64,000 bases of DNA from Cohnella phaseoli (GTDB lineage: Bacteria; Bacillota; Bacilli; Paenibacillales; Paenibacillaceae). The stretch lies in contig NZ_QRDZ01000002.1 of NCBI RefSeq assembly GCF_003386235.1, forward strand, positions 395,707 through 459,706, written 5' to 3'. The notes beneath the pieces were generated by a model. The model saw only the letters and a program-made list of their open reading frames with translations, did not search any database and was not told the DNA's origin. Made by a program: the position numbers and the translations under genes. Numbering within the stretch: the stretch's first letter is position 1; each line of letters opens with the position of its first letter. Positions 47,993 through 56,135 of the stretch are shown here, piece after piece.

Positions 47993-49720
47993 TTATTGCT
48001 GCAATTCGGCAAGCTTCGCTTTATTGGCTTCCATGCCCGCCTTGTAGAACTCCATGACTTCATCGATGCCCAGCTTCTTCAGATCGTCGATGAACTTCTC
48101 CTTCGCCGCCGCGAAGTCGGCGTCGTTCTTGGAGTAAATCACCTTGGCGACATTCGTATTCAAGTAGTTGGAAATTTTCGTTTCGTTCGTTGCCAAGCTG
48201 TTGCTCGAATCCATGACGACCGGATCGATCAGCGACGTATCGGCGATCACGACTTCGGTTTGATCGAAGATTTGCGTCGGGTATTCCAGATTGTTCTCTT
48301 TGATATACTCTTTCTCCGGCTCGCTGTAGCCCTTAGTCCACAGTTCAGGAGAATTGTCTCCGTAACGGGTAAACCAGCCGTTCGGATTTTTCCGATGTCC
48401 GTTAACGATCATAAGCGGCGCCAGGTAGTTTTTGCCGATGATTTTCTTCTCTTCCTCGGTCAGCTCCTCGGCCTTCACAACCGGCTTGCCGTCGACCATA
48501 TTCCAGGTGTAGCCTTCCGGCCCGTTCCACATCAGCTCTGCGCCTTCGAACGAAGCGGCCATATTCAGGAAGTCCATCGCCTTGTCGGCATGCTTGGACG
48601 TTTTCGGAATCGAAATTTTCATCGAGCCGCCTACCGGCTGGGAGAAGCGCAGCTGCGCGTAATCTTTGCGCACGTTCAGCATCGCCGGAATGAAGCCTCT
48701 GACCATGTCCTTCTTGTCGACGATCTCGTTGTTCGGCCAGCCGATCTGCCAGTTGGCGATTCCGAGATGGTAGCGGAGCGCTTTGCCTTTATCCTGAACC
48801 TGCTGGCCTTTCATCGTAGCGGATTCCGGATCGAGCAAGCCGGCTTGGAACACTTTATTGTAGAACGCCATCGACTGCCAGAACTCGTTGTCCGGATCGG
48901 AAAACCGCGGCTTGAGCGTATTCGTCTCCATATCGAAATAGCTGAAGCCTTTGACAAGCGCTTTGCCCTGATAATGCGCCTGGTTCCAATCGACATAGTC
49001 GAATCCGTTCAGATCGGCGAACGGAATGCCCGTCAAATACGTCTTCTGGCCGTCTTCGGTCTGAGGCTCCAGTTTGTTCGCTTCGATGCCGTATTGCAGC
49101 AGCTCGTCAAAGCTCTTCGGATCGCTCAGTCCCGATTTCTTAAGCAGGTCCCCCCGGAGCTGGAACACAAGATCGTAGCCGGAAGGATACACGTTCTCGT
49201 CTCCGACGATATTCGGGACAAAATAAATTTGCTTCGTGTCGTTGGAGAACATGGCGCGACTGTAGTCCAAGCCTTGCTTGATGTTCTTATCCAGCTCCTG
49301 GCCGCGCGTCTTGATCAGCTCGTCAAGCGGCAGGATCAAGTCGTTCTTAAGCAGCAGATTGTTCGTCTCCGCATCGTCGTTGTAGATCAAATCCGGAAGC
49401 TCGTTGGCCGCGATCAGCGTTCCGAGCTTTTGCTTGGCGTCGCCGCCCCCCGTATAAGGAGAGAAATCCAGCTTTACGCCGATCCGCTTCTCGATTTCTT
49501 TCATCTGCGGATTGTCGATAATGTTCGTCGGCACGTTGGCCGTGCTGATGAACACTTTAAGCGTGACGACTTCCTGCGATTCGCCGCTTCCGGAAGCTGC
49601 GCCCGAAGCCGGAGCGGAGGCTTGGCCCCCGTTCGACGAATTGTCGGACGAGCAAGCCGCGGTAAAGACGAGAGCGGAAGCCGCCAGCACGGTAACCGAT
49701 TTTCTAAGTTTCTTCTTCAA
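47993..49720 (-). CDS. LplA-type solute-binding lipoprotein
   Basis: About 575 residues, the larger LplA/YtcQ type of SBP. A basic start, hydrophobic segment and TAAC lipobox put the lipid-modified Cys near residue 23, followed by a Ser/Gly/Ala linker. The mature part has LKVFISTANVPTN, IGVKLDFSPYTGG, ELPDLIYNDD and PSGYDLVFQLRGDLL. It binds an oligosaccharide for LplB/LplC-type permeases encoded upstream. The preferred start is TTG 49720, six bases after GGGAGGG; ATG 49735 would place that ribosome site inside the gene. The MITE-like element follows the stop codon. Confidence 0.9.
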   Translation of the reverse strand: MKKKLRKSVTVLAASALVFTAACSSDNSSNGGQASAPASGAASGSGESQEVVTLKVFISTANVPTNIIDNPQMKEIEKRIGVKLDFSPYTGGGDAKQKLGTLIAANELPDLIYNDDAETNNLLLKNDLILPLDELIKTRGQELDKNIKQGLDYSRAMFSNDTKQIYFVPNIVGDENVYPSGYDLVFQLRGDLLKKSGLSDPKSFDELLQYGIEANKLEPQTEDGQKTYLTGIPFADLNGFDYVDWNQAHYQGKALVKGFSYFDMETNTLKPRFSDPDNEFWQSMAFYNKVFQAGLLDPESATMKGQQVQDKGKALRYHLGIANWQIGWPNNEIVDKKDMVRGFIPAMLNVRKDYAQLRFSQPVGGSMKISIPKTSKHADKAMDFLNMAASFEGAELMWNGPEGYTWNMVDGKPVVKAEELTEEEKKIIGKNYLAPLMIVNGHRKNPNGWFTRYGDNSPELWTKGYSEPEKEYIKENNLEYPTQIFDQTEVVIADTSLIDPVVMDSSNSLATNETKISNYLNTNVAKVIYSKNDADFAAAKEKFIDDLKKLGIDEVMEFYKAGMEANKAKLAELQQ

Positions 49721-49795
49721 TCTGAACCCTCCCATGATGAATAATGATGTGCTTCTATCTATTCGGCCTCAAGGACCGGAATAGCCCGAAATGGC

Positions 49796-50677
49796 TTAGC
49801 CTTTGACCGCGCCGATCATAATGCCTTTTACAAAATACCGCTGCAGGAACGGATACACGGCCAGCACAGGGAAAATGACGATGACGGTAATGGCCATCCG
49901 AATCGACTGCGGCGTAATGTTGAACGCCTCGTTGCCCAGCGCAGCCATCATTGCAGCGTCCTTCATGCTGTAGGACTGGGTCTGCAGAAACTTCAGCAGC
50001 ATAAATTGCAGCGTGAGCAGAGACTGGCTGCTGTTGTACAGCAAATTATCCATCCAGTTGTTCCATTGCCCGACCGCGGCGAATATGGCGATCGTAGCCA
50101 AAATCGGTTTGGACAGCGGCACGACCAGACTCCAGAAAATGCGGAAGTATCCGGCCCCTTCTATCAATGCCGCTTCTTCCAGTTCGGCGGGAAGCTGCTC
50201 GAAAAACGTTTTGATCAAAATCAGAAAAAACGCGTTGATCATGCCCGGAATGATGTACACCCAGAACGTATTGAGCATGTGCAGCTCTTTAATGAGCAAG
50301 TAGCCGGGGATCAGTCCCGCGCTGATGTACATCGTGAACACAAGCACGACGTACATGAACTTGCGCATCGGCGTATCCTTCTTGGTCAAGCCGTAAGCGA
50401 ACATTGCGCAGCCGATCAGCGTCAGCGCCGTTCCCGACACCGTTCGGGCTACCGAGACGAAGAAGGGACGAAGCACGTCGTTCTGAGTAAAAATCGTCTC
50501 GTAATTGACCAGCGTGAATCCTTTCGGAAACAAATAGCCGGGACTGCTCAGCACTGCCTTCGGATCGGAGAACGAATATACGATGATAAAGTAGAACGGG
50601 TAAAAGCATAATATCCCTAGTATCGCTAGAAAAACGTAATTGAGTACCGAAAATGTTTTTTCCGAGAGCGAGCTCAT
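49796..50677 (-). CDS. LplC-type ABC sugar permease
   Basis: A 293-residue permease with about six membrane segments and the EAA loop LEEAALIEGAGYFRIFW. IYSFSDPKAVLSSPGYL-like residues near 35-50 and the GAVKG end are typical of LplC/YtcP proteins. It follows the LplB-type gene by 21 bases and precedes the SBP gene by 75 bases. Substrate inferred as an arabinofuranosyl oligosaccharide. Confidence 0.92.
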   Translation of the reverse strand: MSSLSEKTFSVLNYVFLAILGILCFYPFYFIIVYSFSDPKAVLSSPGYLFPKGFTLVNYETIFTQNDVLRPFFVSVARTVSGTALTLIGCAMFAYGLTKKDTPMRKFMYVVLVFTMYISAGLIPGYLLIKELHMLNTFWVYIIPGMINAFFLILIKTFFEQLPAELEEAALIEGAGYFRIFWSLVVPLSKPILATIAIFAAVGQWNNWMDNLLYNSSQSLLTLQFMLLKFLQTQSYSMKDAAMMAALGNEAFNITPQSIRMAITVIVIFPVLAVYPFLQRYFVKGIMIGAVKG

Positions 50678-50698
50678 GTCATCCCATCCTTTCCGCGC

Positions 50699-51661
50699 CT
50701 ACAGCACCGAGCTGCCGTTGATACGTTTGCTGATCGCGTTCGCGCCCAGCAGCAGCAAAATGCTGACGAGCGATTTGGCCAGCCCGACCGCCGTTGCGTA
50801 CGAGAAGGCGATGCCTTGCAATCCCGTCCGATAGACGTAGGTGTCCAGGTTGTCCAGCTTCTCGACGACCATCGGGTTGCTGAACGTAAACATCTGTTCG
50901 AATCCGCCGCCGCTTAGCATGCCGCCGATTCCCAATATGAACAGTACGACAAACGTCGGAAGCATGCCCGGAAGCGAGATGTGCCAAGCTTCCCGGAAGC
51001 GGTTCGCTCCGTCGACGCGGGCGGCCTCGTACAGCTCCTGGTCGATGCCGGCCAATGCAGCCAAATAGATGATCGCTCCCCAGCCGAGCCCCTTCCACAT
51101 GCCGACCAGCGTCTGGAAAACCCAGGCCGCGCTCGGATCGGCGAGAATGTTGCTCGGCGTTTTCCAAATGCCCAGCTCCAGAAACAGCTTGTTGATGACG
51201 CCATCTTCCACGGAGAAGAATGCGAAGAAAACGGAGAAAACGATAATCCACGAAATGAAGTTCGGGAACGACGTTATAATCTGAATCGTCTTGCGGAACC
51301 ACTTTCTGCGAACCTCGTTCAGCAACAGCGCCAGCGCCATAGGCGCGGGTGAAACGAGCAGACCGAGGAAACTAAGTACGAGCGTATTGCGCAGCGCGCG
51401 ATAAAACTCGTCGTCCGCGAACATTCTCTCGAAGTGCTTAAAGCCGACGAACGACTGCGATAGCATGCCTTTGCCGGGAAAGTAGTCCTGAAAGGCCATA
51501 ACCCATCCAAATATCGGAACATAAGCAAATACTAATACGAGCAGGAAAAATGGAACGGTCATCAGCATCAGCGGCAGCTTCACGCTTCTGAAACGGCTCC
51601 AGTCGGCGGGTCGGCTTCGGACTTGACGCTTGTCGCCCGCTTGAGCTGCTGGTTGATTCAT
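50699..51661 (-). CDS. LplB-type ABC sugar permease
   Basis: A 320-residue permease with about six membrane segments and the EAA loop LYEAARVDGANRFREAW. FGWVMAFQDYFPGKGM and FVGFKHFERMF are typical LplB/YtcO-type segments. ATG 51661 follows AAGGAGGGATACACCGCT and is preferred over an earlier in-frame start. It lies 36 bases after the GH2 stop, so GH2 and importer are probably one operon. Confidence 0.92.
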   Translation of the reverse strand: MNQPAAQAGDKRQVRSRPADWSRFRSVKLPLMLMTVPFFLLVLVFAYVPIFGWVMAFQDYFPGKGMLSQSFVGFKHFERMFADDEFYRALRNTLVLSFLGLLVSPAPMALALLLNEVRRKWFRKTIQIITSFPNFISWIIVFSVFFAFFSVEDGVINKLFLELGIWKTPSNILADPSAAWVFQTLVGMWKGLGWGAIIYLAALAGIDQELYEAARVDGANRFREAWHISLPGMLPTFVVLFILGIGGMLSGGGFEQMFTFSNPMVVEKLDNLDTYVYRTGLQGIAFSYATAVGLAKSLVSILLLLGANAISKRINGSSVL

Positions 51662-51697
51662 AGCGGTGTATCCCTCCTTGGCAGGCTCCAAGCGAGC

Positions 51698-53467
51698 TTA
51701 CGAGCCTTTCCCGAATTGACCGGACATCACGGCCTTGATCTTATCCAAATCCGCTTTAGGACGGCGATCGTAGGTGAGCAAGCCGTTGATCTCCTGCTCG
51801 ACGTCCGTCAATTGCGTGTAGCAGAAGCCCTGAACGACCGGAGAGTGCAGCAGCGGTCTGACGACGGCTTCAAGCTTCGCGAGGAAATCGTCCGCGTTTT
51901 CCGCGCCCGAATATCCCCAGCCTTCCCAGTCGCTCATCTTGAACGCGATGCCTCCGAACTCGGAGACGAGAATCGGCTGATCTTCGTATACGGTATCCCC
52001 GACGAGCAGACAGCGCCCCGCAGGACGGGAGGCGACGGCTGTGGCAGTGTCGGAGTACCGCTGCTCCAGCACGCTTTCCTGCCATTCGTAGTCGTGAATC
52101 GTCAGCAGGTCGGTGCGCATCTGCTCCCAGCCGTCGTTCGACACGACCAGCCGCGTGCGATCCAGCGATTTGACCAAATGATACATGGCAAGCGCGTGAT
52201 GCCGCTCCTTCGCATCGTCCAAAATGTTTGGCACGCCCCAGCTCTCGTTCAGCGGCACCCAGGCGACGATACAAGGATGGTTGTAATCCCGCGCGATCGA
52301 CTCCTGCCATTCGGCGGTAAACCTGCGGATGTAAGTTTCGTTCATCTCGTAGGCGTTCGCCGCTTCTCCCCAGACGAGCAAGCCGAGCTTATCGCACCAG
52401 TAGAGATACAGCGGGTCCTCCAGCTTCTGGTGCTTGCGCGCTCCGTTAAAGCCCATCGCCTTCGTATATTCCACGTCCCGCTTAAGCGCTTCGTCCGTTG
52501 GGGCGGTGAGCAGTCCGTCCGGAAAATAACCCTGGTCCAACACGAGCTTCATAAAATAAGGCCGGTGGTTGAGGCAGAGCTTGCCATTGTCGACGGAAAT
52601 CTTGCGCATGCCGAAGTAGCTTTCCGCGCGATCCGTCTCTACGCCGTCCACCGTTAGCGACAGCGTCAGATCGTACAAGTTCGGATGCTCCGGCGTCCAC
52701 CAGCGTCGCCAAGGGCTGTCGTGGTAATTGAAGTCGTTCAGGCTGAGCGTGTACGTTTCGATCGACTTGCCGATACGAAACGTTTGTTCCGCCACCGTCT
52801 GTCCGTCGAACCGGGCCGTCGCCTTCAGCTCGACTTGTCCCTCTGCCGTCTCCAAGCCGCTCGCGAACGCTCTCAGCTCGACCGTGTTCGTCACAATGTC
52901 GGGCGTAAGCAGCACACGGTCCAGCCTCGTGCCGGATACCGGCTCCAACCAGACGGTCTGCCAGATGCCCGTCGTCCGCGTATAGAAAATCGATTCCGAT
53001 TTGTACTTCCAATACTGCTTGCCTCGCGGCAGCGAGATGTCGCGTGAATCGTCCTCGGCCCGCACGACAAGCAGGTTATCCCCGTCGATCAGTTCGTTCG
53101 TGATGTCCGCGCTGAACGGGGTATGCCCGCCTTCGTGCTCGGCGACTTTGCGTCCGTTCACCCATACCGTCGCGCGATAATCGACAGCTCCGAAATGCAG
53201 CAGCGTATGGCGTCCGGCAAAAGCGTCGGCCAGCCGAAATGTCCTTCGATACCAGACAACGTCGTGACGCTCCTGAGACGCGATGCCGCTAAGCTTGCTC
53301 TCATAACAGAAAGGAACGTTGATCTCTAAGGCGAACGGCCGCTCCCCTTCCTGCCAGCGCTCCCGCAAGCCTATGCGGGCGTCGTCGAATTCGAAATCCC
53401 ACTTCCCGTTCAAATTCATCCAGTCCGCCCGCACGAATTGGGGCCTTGGATAATGCTGTCGCTCCAT
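51698..53467 (-). CDS. Glycoside hydrolase family 2 enzyme (beta-galactosidase/glucuronidase-like)
   Basis: A 589-residue GH2 enzyme. The order is jelly-roll sugar-binding domain (about 1-180, RRTFRLADAFAGR, HFGAVDYRATVWVNGRKV), immunoglobulin-like domain (about 185-290) and TIM barrel (about 290-589). The acid/base is Glu409 in PLNESWG and the nucleophile Glu503 in LVSEFGG. No signal peptide, so it acts on imported sugars. Compact GH2 enzymes of this kind cleave beta-galactosides, glucuronides or arabinopyranosides; which one is not decidable here. It is the first gene of the long operon; a MITE-like element lies directly upstream. Confidence 0.9.
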   Translation of the reverse strand: MERQHYPRPQFVRADWMNLNGKWDFEFDDARIGLRERWQEGERPFALEINVPFCYESKLSGIASQERHDVVWYRRTFRLADAFAGRHTLLHFGAVDYRATVWVNGRKVAEHEGGHTPFSADITNELIDGDNLLVVRAEDDSRDISLPRGKQYWKYKSESIFYTRTTGIWQTVWLEPVSGTRLDRVLLTPDIVTNTVELRAFASGLETAEGQVELKATARFDGQTVAEQTFRIGKSIETYTLSLNDFNYHDSPWRRWWTPEHPNLYDLTLSLTVDGVETDRAESYFGMRKISVDNGKLCLNHRPYFMKLVLDQGYFPDGLLTAPTDEALKRDVEYTKAMGFNGARKHQKLEDPLYLYWCDKLGLLVWGEAANAYEMNETYIRRFTAEWQESIARDYNHPCIVAWVPLNESWGVPNILDDAKERHHALAMYHLVKSLDRTRLVVSNDGWEQMRTDLLTIHDYEWQESVLEQRYSDTATAVASRPAGRCLLVGDTVYEDQPILVSEFGGIAFKMSDWEGWGYSGAENADDFLAKLEAVVRPLLHSPVVQGFCYTQLTDVEQEINGLLTYDRRPKADLDKIKAVMSGQFGKGS

Positions 53468-53521
53468 GCCGATTGCTCCTTGCTTCTTGTTGTCTTCCGG
53501 CCGTGTCGGCCGATCGCTTAC

Positions 53522-53740
53522 AGAGGTTGTTCAAAAGTCCAATTTTGATCACGAAGTATCCCTTGAAGCATACTCGACATCGAATCTTGAATTCAGCCGG
53601 TCCTTCCGGTGCTCACGTAGCTTCTACTACGCTCCGCTCCTCATTCCCTGTCTTCATCCAACCTTCCAGGATGCATGGGCGAGCAGTTCGCCGAAGGCGA
53701 ACGACCAGCCTCGGTGCTGAAAATCGGACTTTTTGAACTT
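53522..53740. mobile_element. MITE-like repeat with TTCAAAAGTCC ends
   Basis: About 219 bases, no gene. The left end GTTCAAAAGTCCAATTTTGA and the right end, read inverted, GTTCAAAAAGTCCGATTTTC match apart from one inserted A and a few bases. Inside, GTTCGCC-gaa-GGCGAAC forms a small hairpin. This is the layout of a non-autonomous insertion-sequence relative. It fills most of the 53468-53804 gap, upstream of the GH2 operon and downstream of the unassigned barrel protein. Two open frames inside it lack ribosome sites. Confidence 0.65.
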
Positions 53741-53804
53741 TCGCTTGAATTCATCATAACGGAGCGGCCAAGAACGGACATTTCATAAATTCATGGTCAC
53801 TTAG

Positions 53805-55979
53805 TCAAAAATTTATAGAATTTAAGCGAATTCGCTCCGCGAGCGGCAATCGCTCGATCTCGTCGATCGCAAGCCGGCCGAAGCGCTCCTCCAGCTCGGA
53901 CAGCGGCTCAAGCTGCGCTATCGTGCACCAGGTCAGCCAGACGCCGATCGGACGGTAGACCATTTCGGCGACGCCGGCCCCTTCTTCGATAAAGCCCCGA
54001 TGCGAGTAGCCCTTGCCGCCGTCCCAGTCCGCAGGCCGGTTGGCGTTATGCTGCAGCAGCAGCGCCACCTGCAAATAATGCTCGTCTCCCGTGAACAGGT
54101 ACAGCCGATAATACTGCGCCGGCTTGTACGCCATGTACATATCGACGTAGGAATGGCCGGTCGCGACCAGACTTCTGCCGATCAGGCCGTCGGTCAGCGG
54201 CGTTCCGGATTGGCGGTCGGCGGCGACCGGATACGACCAGGCGAATACCCATGTCTCCGTGTAGTCCGCCGCGGCTCGGAACGCTTCCAGCCATCTCGAT
54301 TCCCCGGTCGCCTCGTATAAGGCGAGGAACGCGTTCATCGCCATCGTGCCCGCTTCCTTATCCACCGTGTTGTCGTTATCCGACGTCCCGCCCACGTACT
54401 GGAACTTGGCGTAAACATGCTCGTAGCAAAACTCTCCAGCAGCGACCGCCGCCGCCAAATAACGCTCGTCTCCCGTTACGCGATGCAGACGAAGCAGGAA
54501 GCGGATCGGGTTGGACGTATTGAACTTTCCTTCGTGCGCCGGCTTGCCTTCCAGATCGTACAACCGGAAGTAGCTGCCGTCCTCGTTCTGGTTGTCCGCC
54601 AAGAAGTCGCCAAAGCGAACGGCGAAGCCTAGCCAAGCGTCGCGCCGCTCGCCCGCGTCCGCCAGGACGTTGTAGGCATCGAGCGCGCCTTCCATGCCGT
54701 CCGACATCGTCCTGAGATCGACGTCGCGGTTCGTGAAAATGCCGGTTTCTTCCCAATACGGCTCATACCAAGTTTTCGGCAGGCCGCAATCCGTCATTGA
54801 CCGGTTAACCCAGAAATCGACGATTGCGCTTCCTTGATCGACCAAGGTTTGATCGCTTGAACGGAGCCCATGGCGGATCATCTGGTAAGCCGCCGGCAAC
54901 TGCTGGCCGACGAAGCCCATTACCATCGCGTTGCCGGTAATTTCTCCGTCCGGCAGCGAGGTTTTGAACGGCAGGCCGACGACTCCATTATAATCTTGGC
55001 AATAATCGCCGAGCAGCTTGAGTCCGTTGTCGTATAGGGCTTGAACGTCGAGCCGTTCGACCTGCGGGCGGAATCGGGCGAATACGGATCGCCATTCCCG
55101 CGTGATCGCTTCGGAGAATGTGGACGCTCCGTCGTCGAAGCGAATGACGATGGAAAAACGGTGGGAGAAACCGGCGCGAACCGGATGGCTTCTCCGTACC
55201 CACGGCACGCTGCGGGAGACGTAATTGATCTCCCCCTCCCACCCGGGGTACAAGTAGTCGAGCCTCACCCGTCCCTCGGGGGTCGGTCTATGCACGCCAA
55301 AGCTGCCGAAGCGGACCGATTCGTCCACGAGCCACTCCGGGTCGGTCTCGTCGGCTCCCGAAGACGGTTGGCCACCGGCGCGACTGATGGAGACCGTAGC
55401 CCCGGTATGCTTATCCCTGAGCATCAGGAGCGGCAGCGGCAGCCGCATTTCGCGGATATGAATGTCGCAATGTCCGTAATTGCTCGCAATGGCGCCGCCC
55501 ACGACGTTGCCTCCGCCCCCGTACCATACGCCCGGCGCGAACGCGTCGTATTCGTGCAGCGACTGCTCCGATTGAGGATAGAAAGAAAGCCGGGACGTAA
55601 AGCCTTCCGCATCCTCTCCCGCCGTTTCCACATGCACCTCCCGGCTCCATTCAAAGGACAACCCGTCCGGGTCGCGGGAGAAAGGCAAGATCGTATCCTC
55701 GATGCGGAACGTTGCACCTGAATCCGAACACAGCGTGCCGCTCAGCCGCAAACAGCCGTCCGCCGCTTCGGCTCTGTCGTAGCCTCCCGTCAATTCCGCA
55801 GCCGTGCCGTCCTGCCGTTTGATCCATAAGCTCAGCGGCTCAGGCTGAAATCCGAGCCGTTCCTCCGCCTCGTCGTCAAGCGCTCTATAACACGCCAATA
55901 GAAGGCCGCGCGATCCCTCCTCGACTCGCCAGATCGTTTGCCGCGCTTGAATTGCCGCTTTCGTATGAAGCTGATTCAT
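53805..55979 (-). CDS. Unassigned (alpha/alpha)-barrel protein, possible glycosidase
   Basis: A 724-residue protein I cannot place in a named family. The N-terminal 320 residues look beta-rich. From about residue 330 the sequence has alternating helices with conserved Trp, Gly and Tyr-rich turns (LGDYCQDYNGVVGLPF, GMEGALDAYNVLADAG, FLADNQNEDGSYFRLYD, GEFCYEHVYAKFQYVGG), the pattern of (alpha/alpha)6 glycosidases such as GH105 or GH127. No signal peptide. It lies downstream of GH127, from which a terminator separates it. ATG 55979 follows GAAAGGAGGAGTACAA. A role on arabinofuranose-containing or uronic oligosaccharides is only suggested by position. Confidence 0.75.
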   Translation of the reverse strand: MNQLHTKAAIQARQTIWRVEEGSRGLLLACYRALDDEAEERLGFQPEPLSLWIKRQDGTAAELTGGYDRAEAADGCLRLSGTLCSDSGATFRIEDTILPFSRDPDGLSFEWSREVHVETAGEDAEGFTSRLSFYPQSEQSLHEYDAFAPGVWYGGGGNVVGGAIASNYGHCDIHIREMRLPLPLLMLRDKHTGATVSISRAGGQPSSGADETDPEWLVDESVRFGSFGVHRPTPEGRVRLDYLYPGWEGEINYVSRSVPWVRRSHPVRAGFSHRFSIVIRFDDGASTFSEAITREWRSVFARFRPQVERLDVQALYDNGLKLLGDYCQDYNGVVGLPFKTSLPDGEITGNAMVMGFVGQQLPAAYQMIRHGLRSSDQTLVDQGSAIVDFWVNRSMTDCGLPKTWYEPYWEETGIFTNRDVDLRTMSDGMEGALDAYNVLADAGERRDAWLGFAVRFGDFLADNQNEDGSYFRLYDLEGKPAHEGKFNTSNPIRFLLRLHRVTGDERYLAAAVAAGEFCYEHVYAKFQYVGGTSDNDNTVDKEAGTMAMNAFLALYEATGESRWLEAFRAAADYTETWVFAWSYPVAADRQSGTPLTDGLIGRSLVATGHSYVDMYMAYKPAQYYRLYLFTGDEHYLQVALLLQHNANRPADWDGGKGYSHRGFIEEGAGVAEMVYRPIGVWLTWCTIAQLEPLSELEERFGRLAIDEIERLPLAERIRLNSINF

Positions 55980-56090
55980 TTGTACTCCTCCTTTCGCTGT
56001 TATTCGAATCATAGTCGGAGGAGTTCGCGGCAGCTATTCAAAAACTGATGAGATTCCGGTCAAAAATTAAGGATAAGCCGAATCGCACGC

Positions 56091-56124
56091 AAAAATCGCC
56101 GGCGATGAGCAATCGGCCGGCGAT
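56091..56124 (-). terminator. Terminator of the GH127 gene
   Basis: ATCGCCGGC (56095-56103) and GCCGGCGAT (56116-56124) pair perfectly; on minus the stem ends in GATTTTTGC. It lies 12 bases after the GH127 stop. Confidence 0.7.
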
Positions 56125-56135
56125 AACAGCAATAT

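Noticed and set aside
47882..49744. A 620-codon plus frame opposite the LplA-type gene
   Set aside because: Antisense shadow with no ribosome site and no family features; it begins inside the MITE-like element.
53446..53736. Two overlapping plus frames in the gap upstream of GH2
   Set aside because: They lie in a repeat with inverted ends; no transposase motif is visible in either translation.
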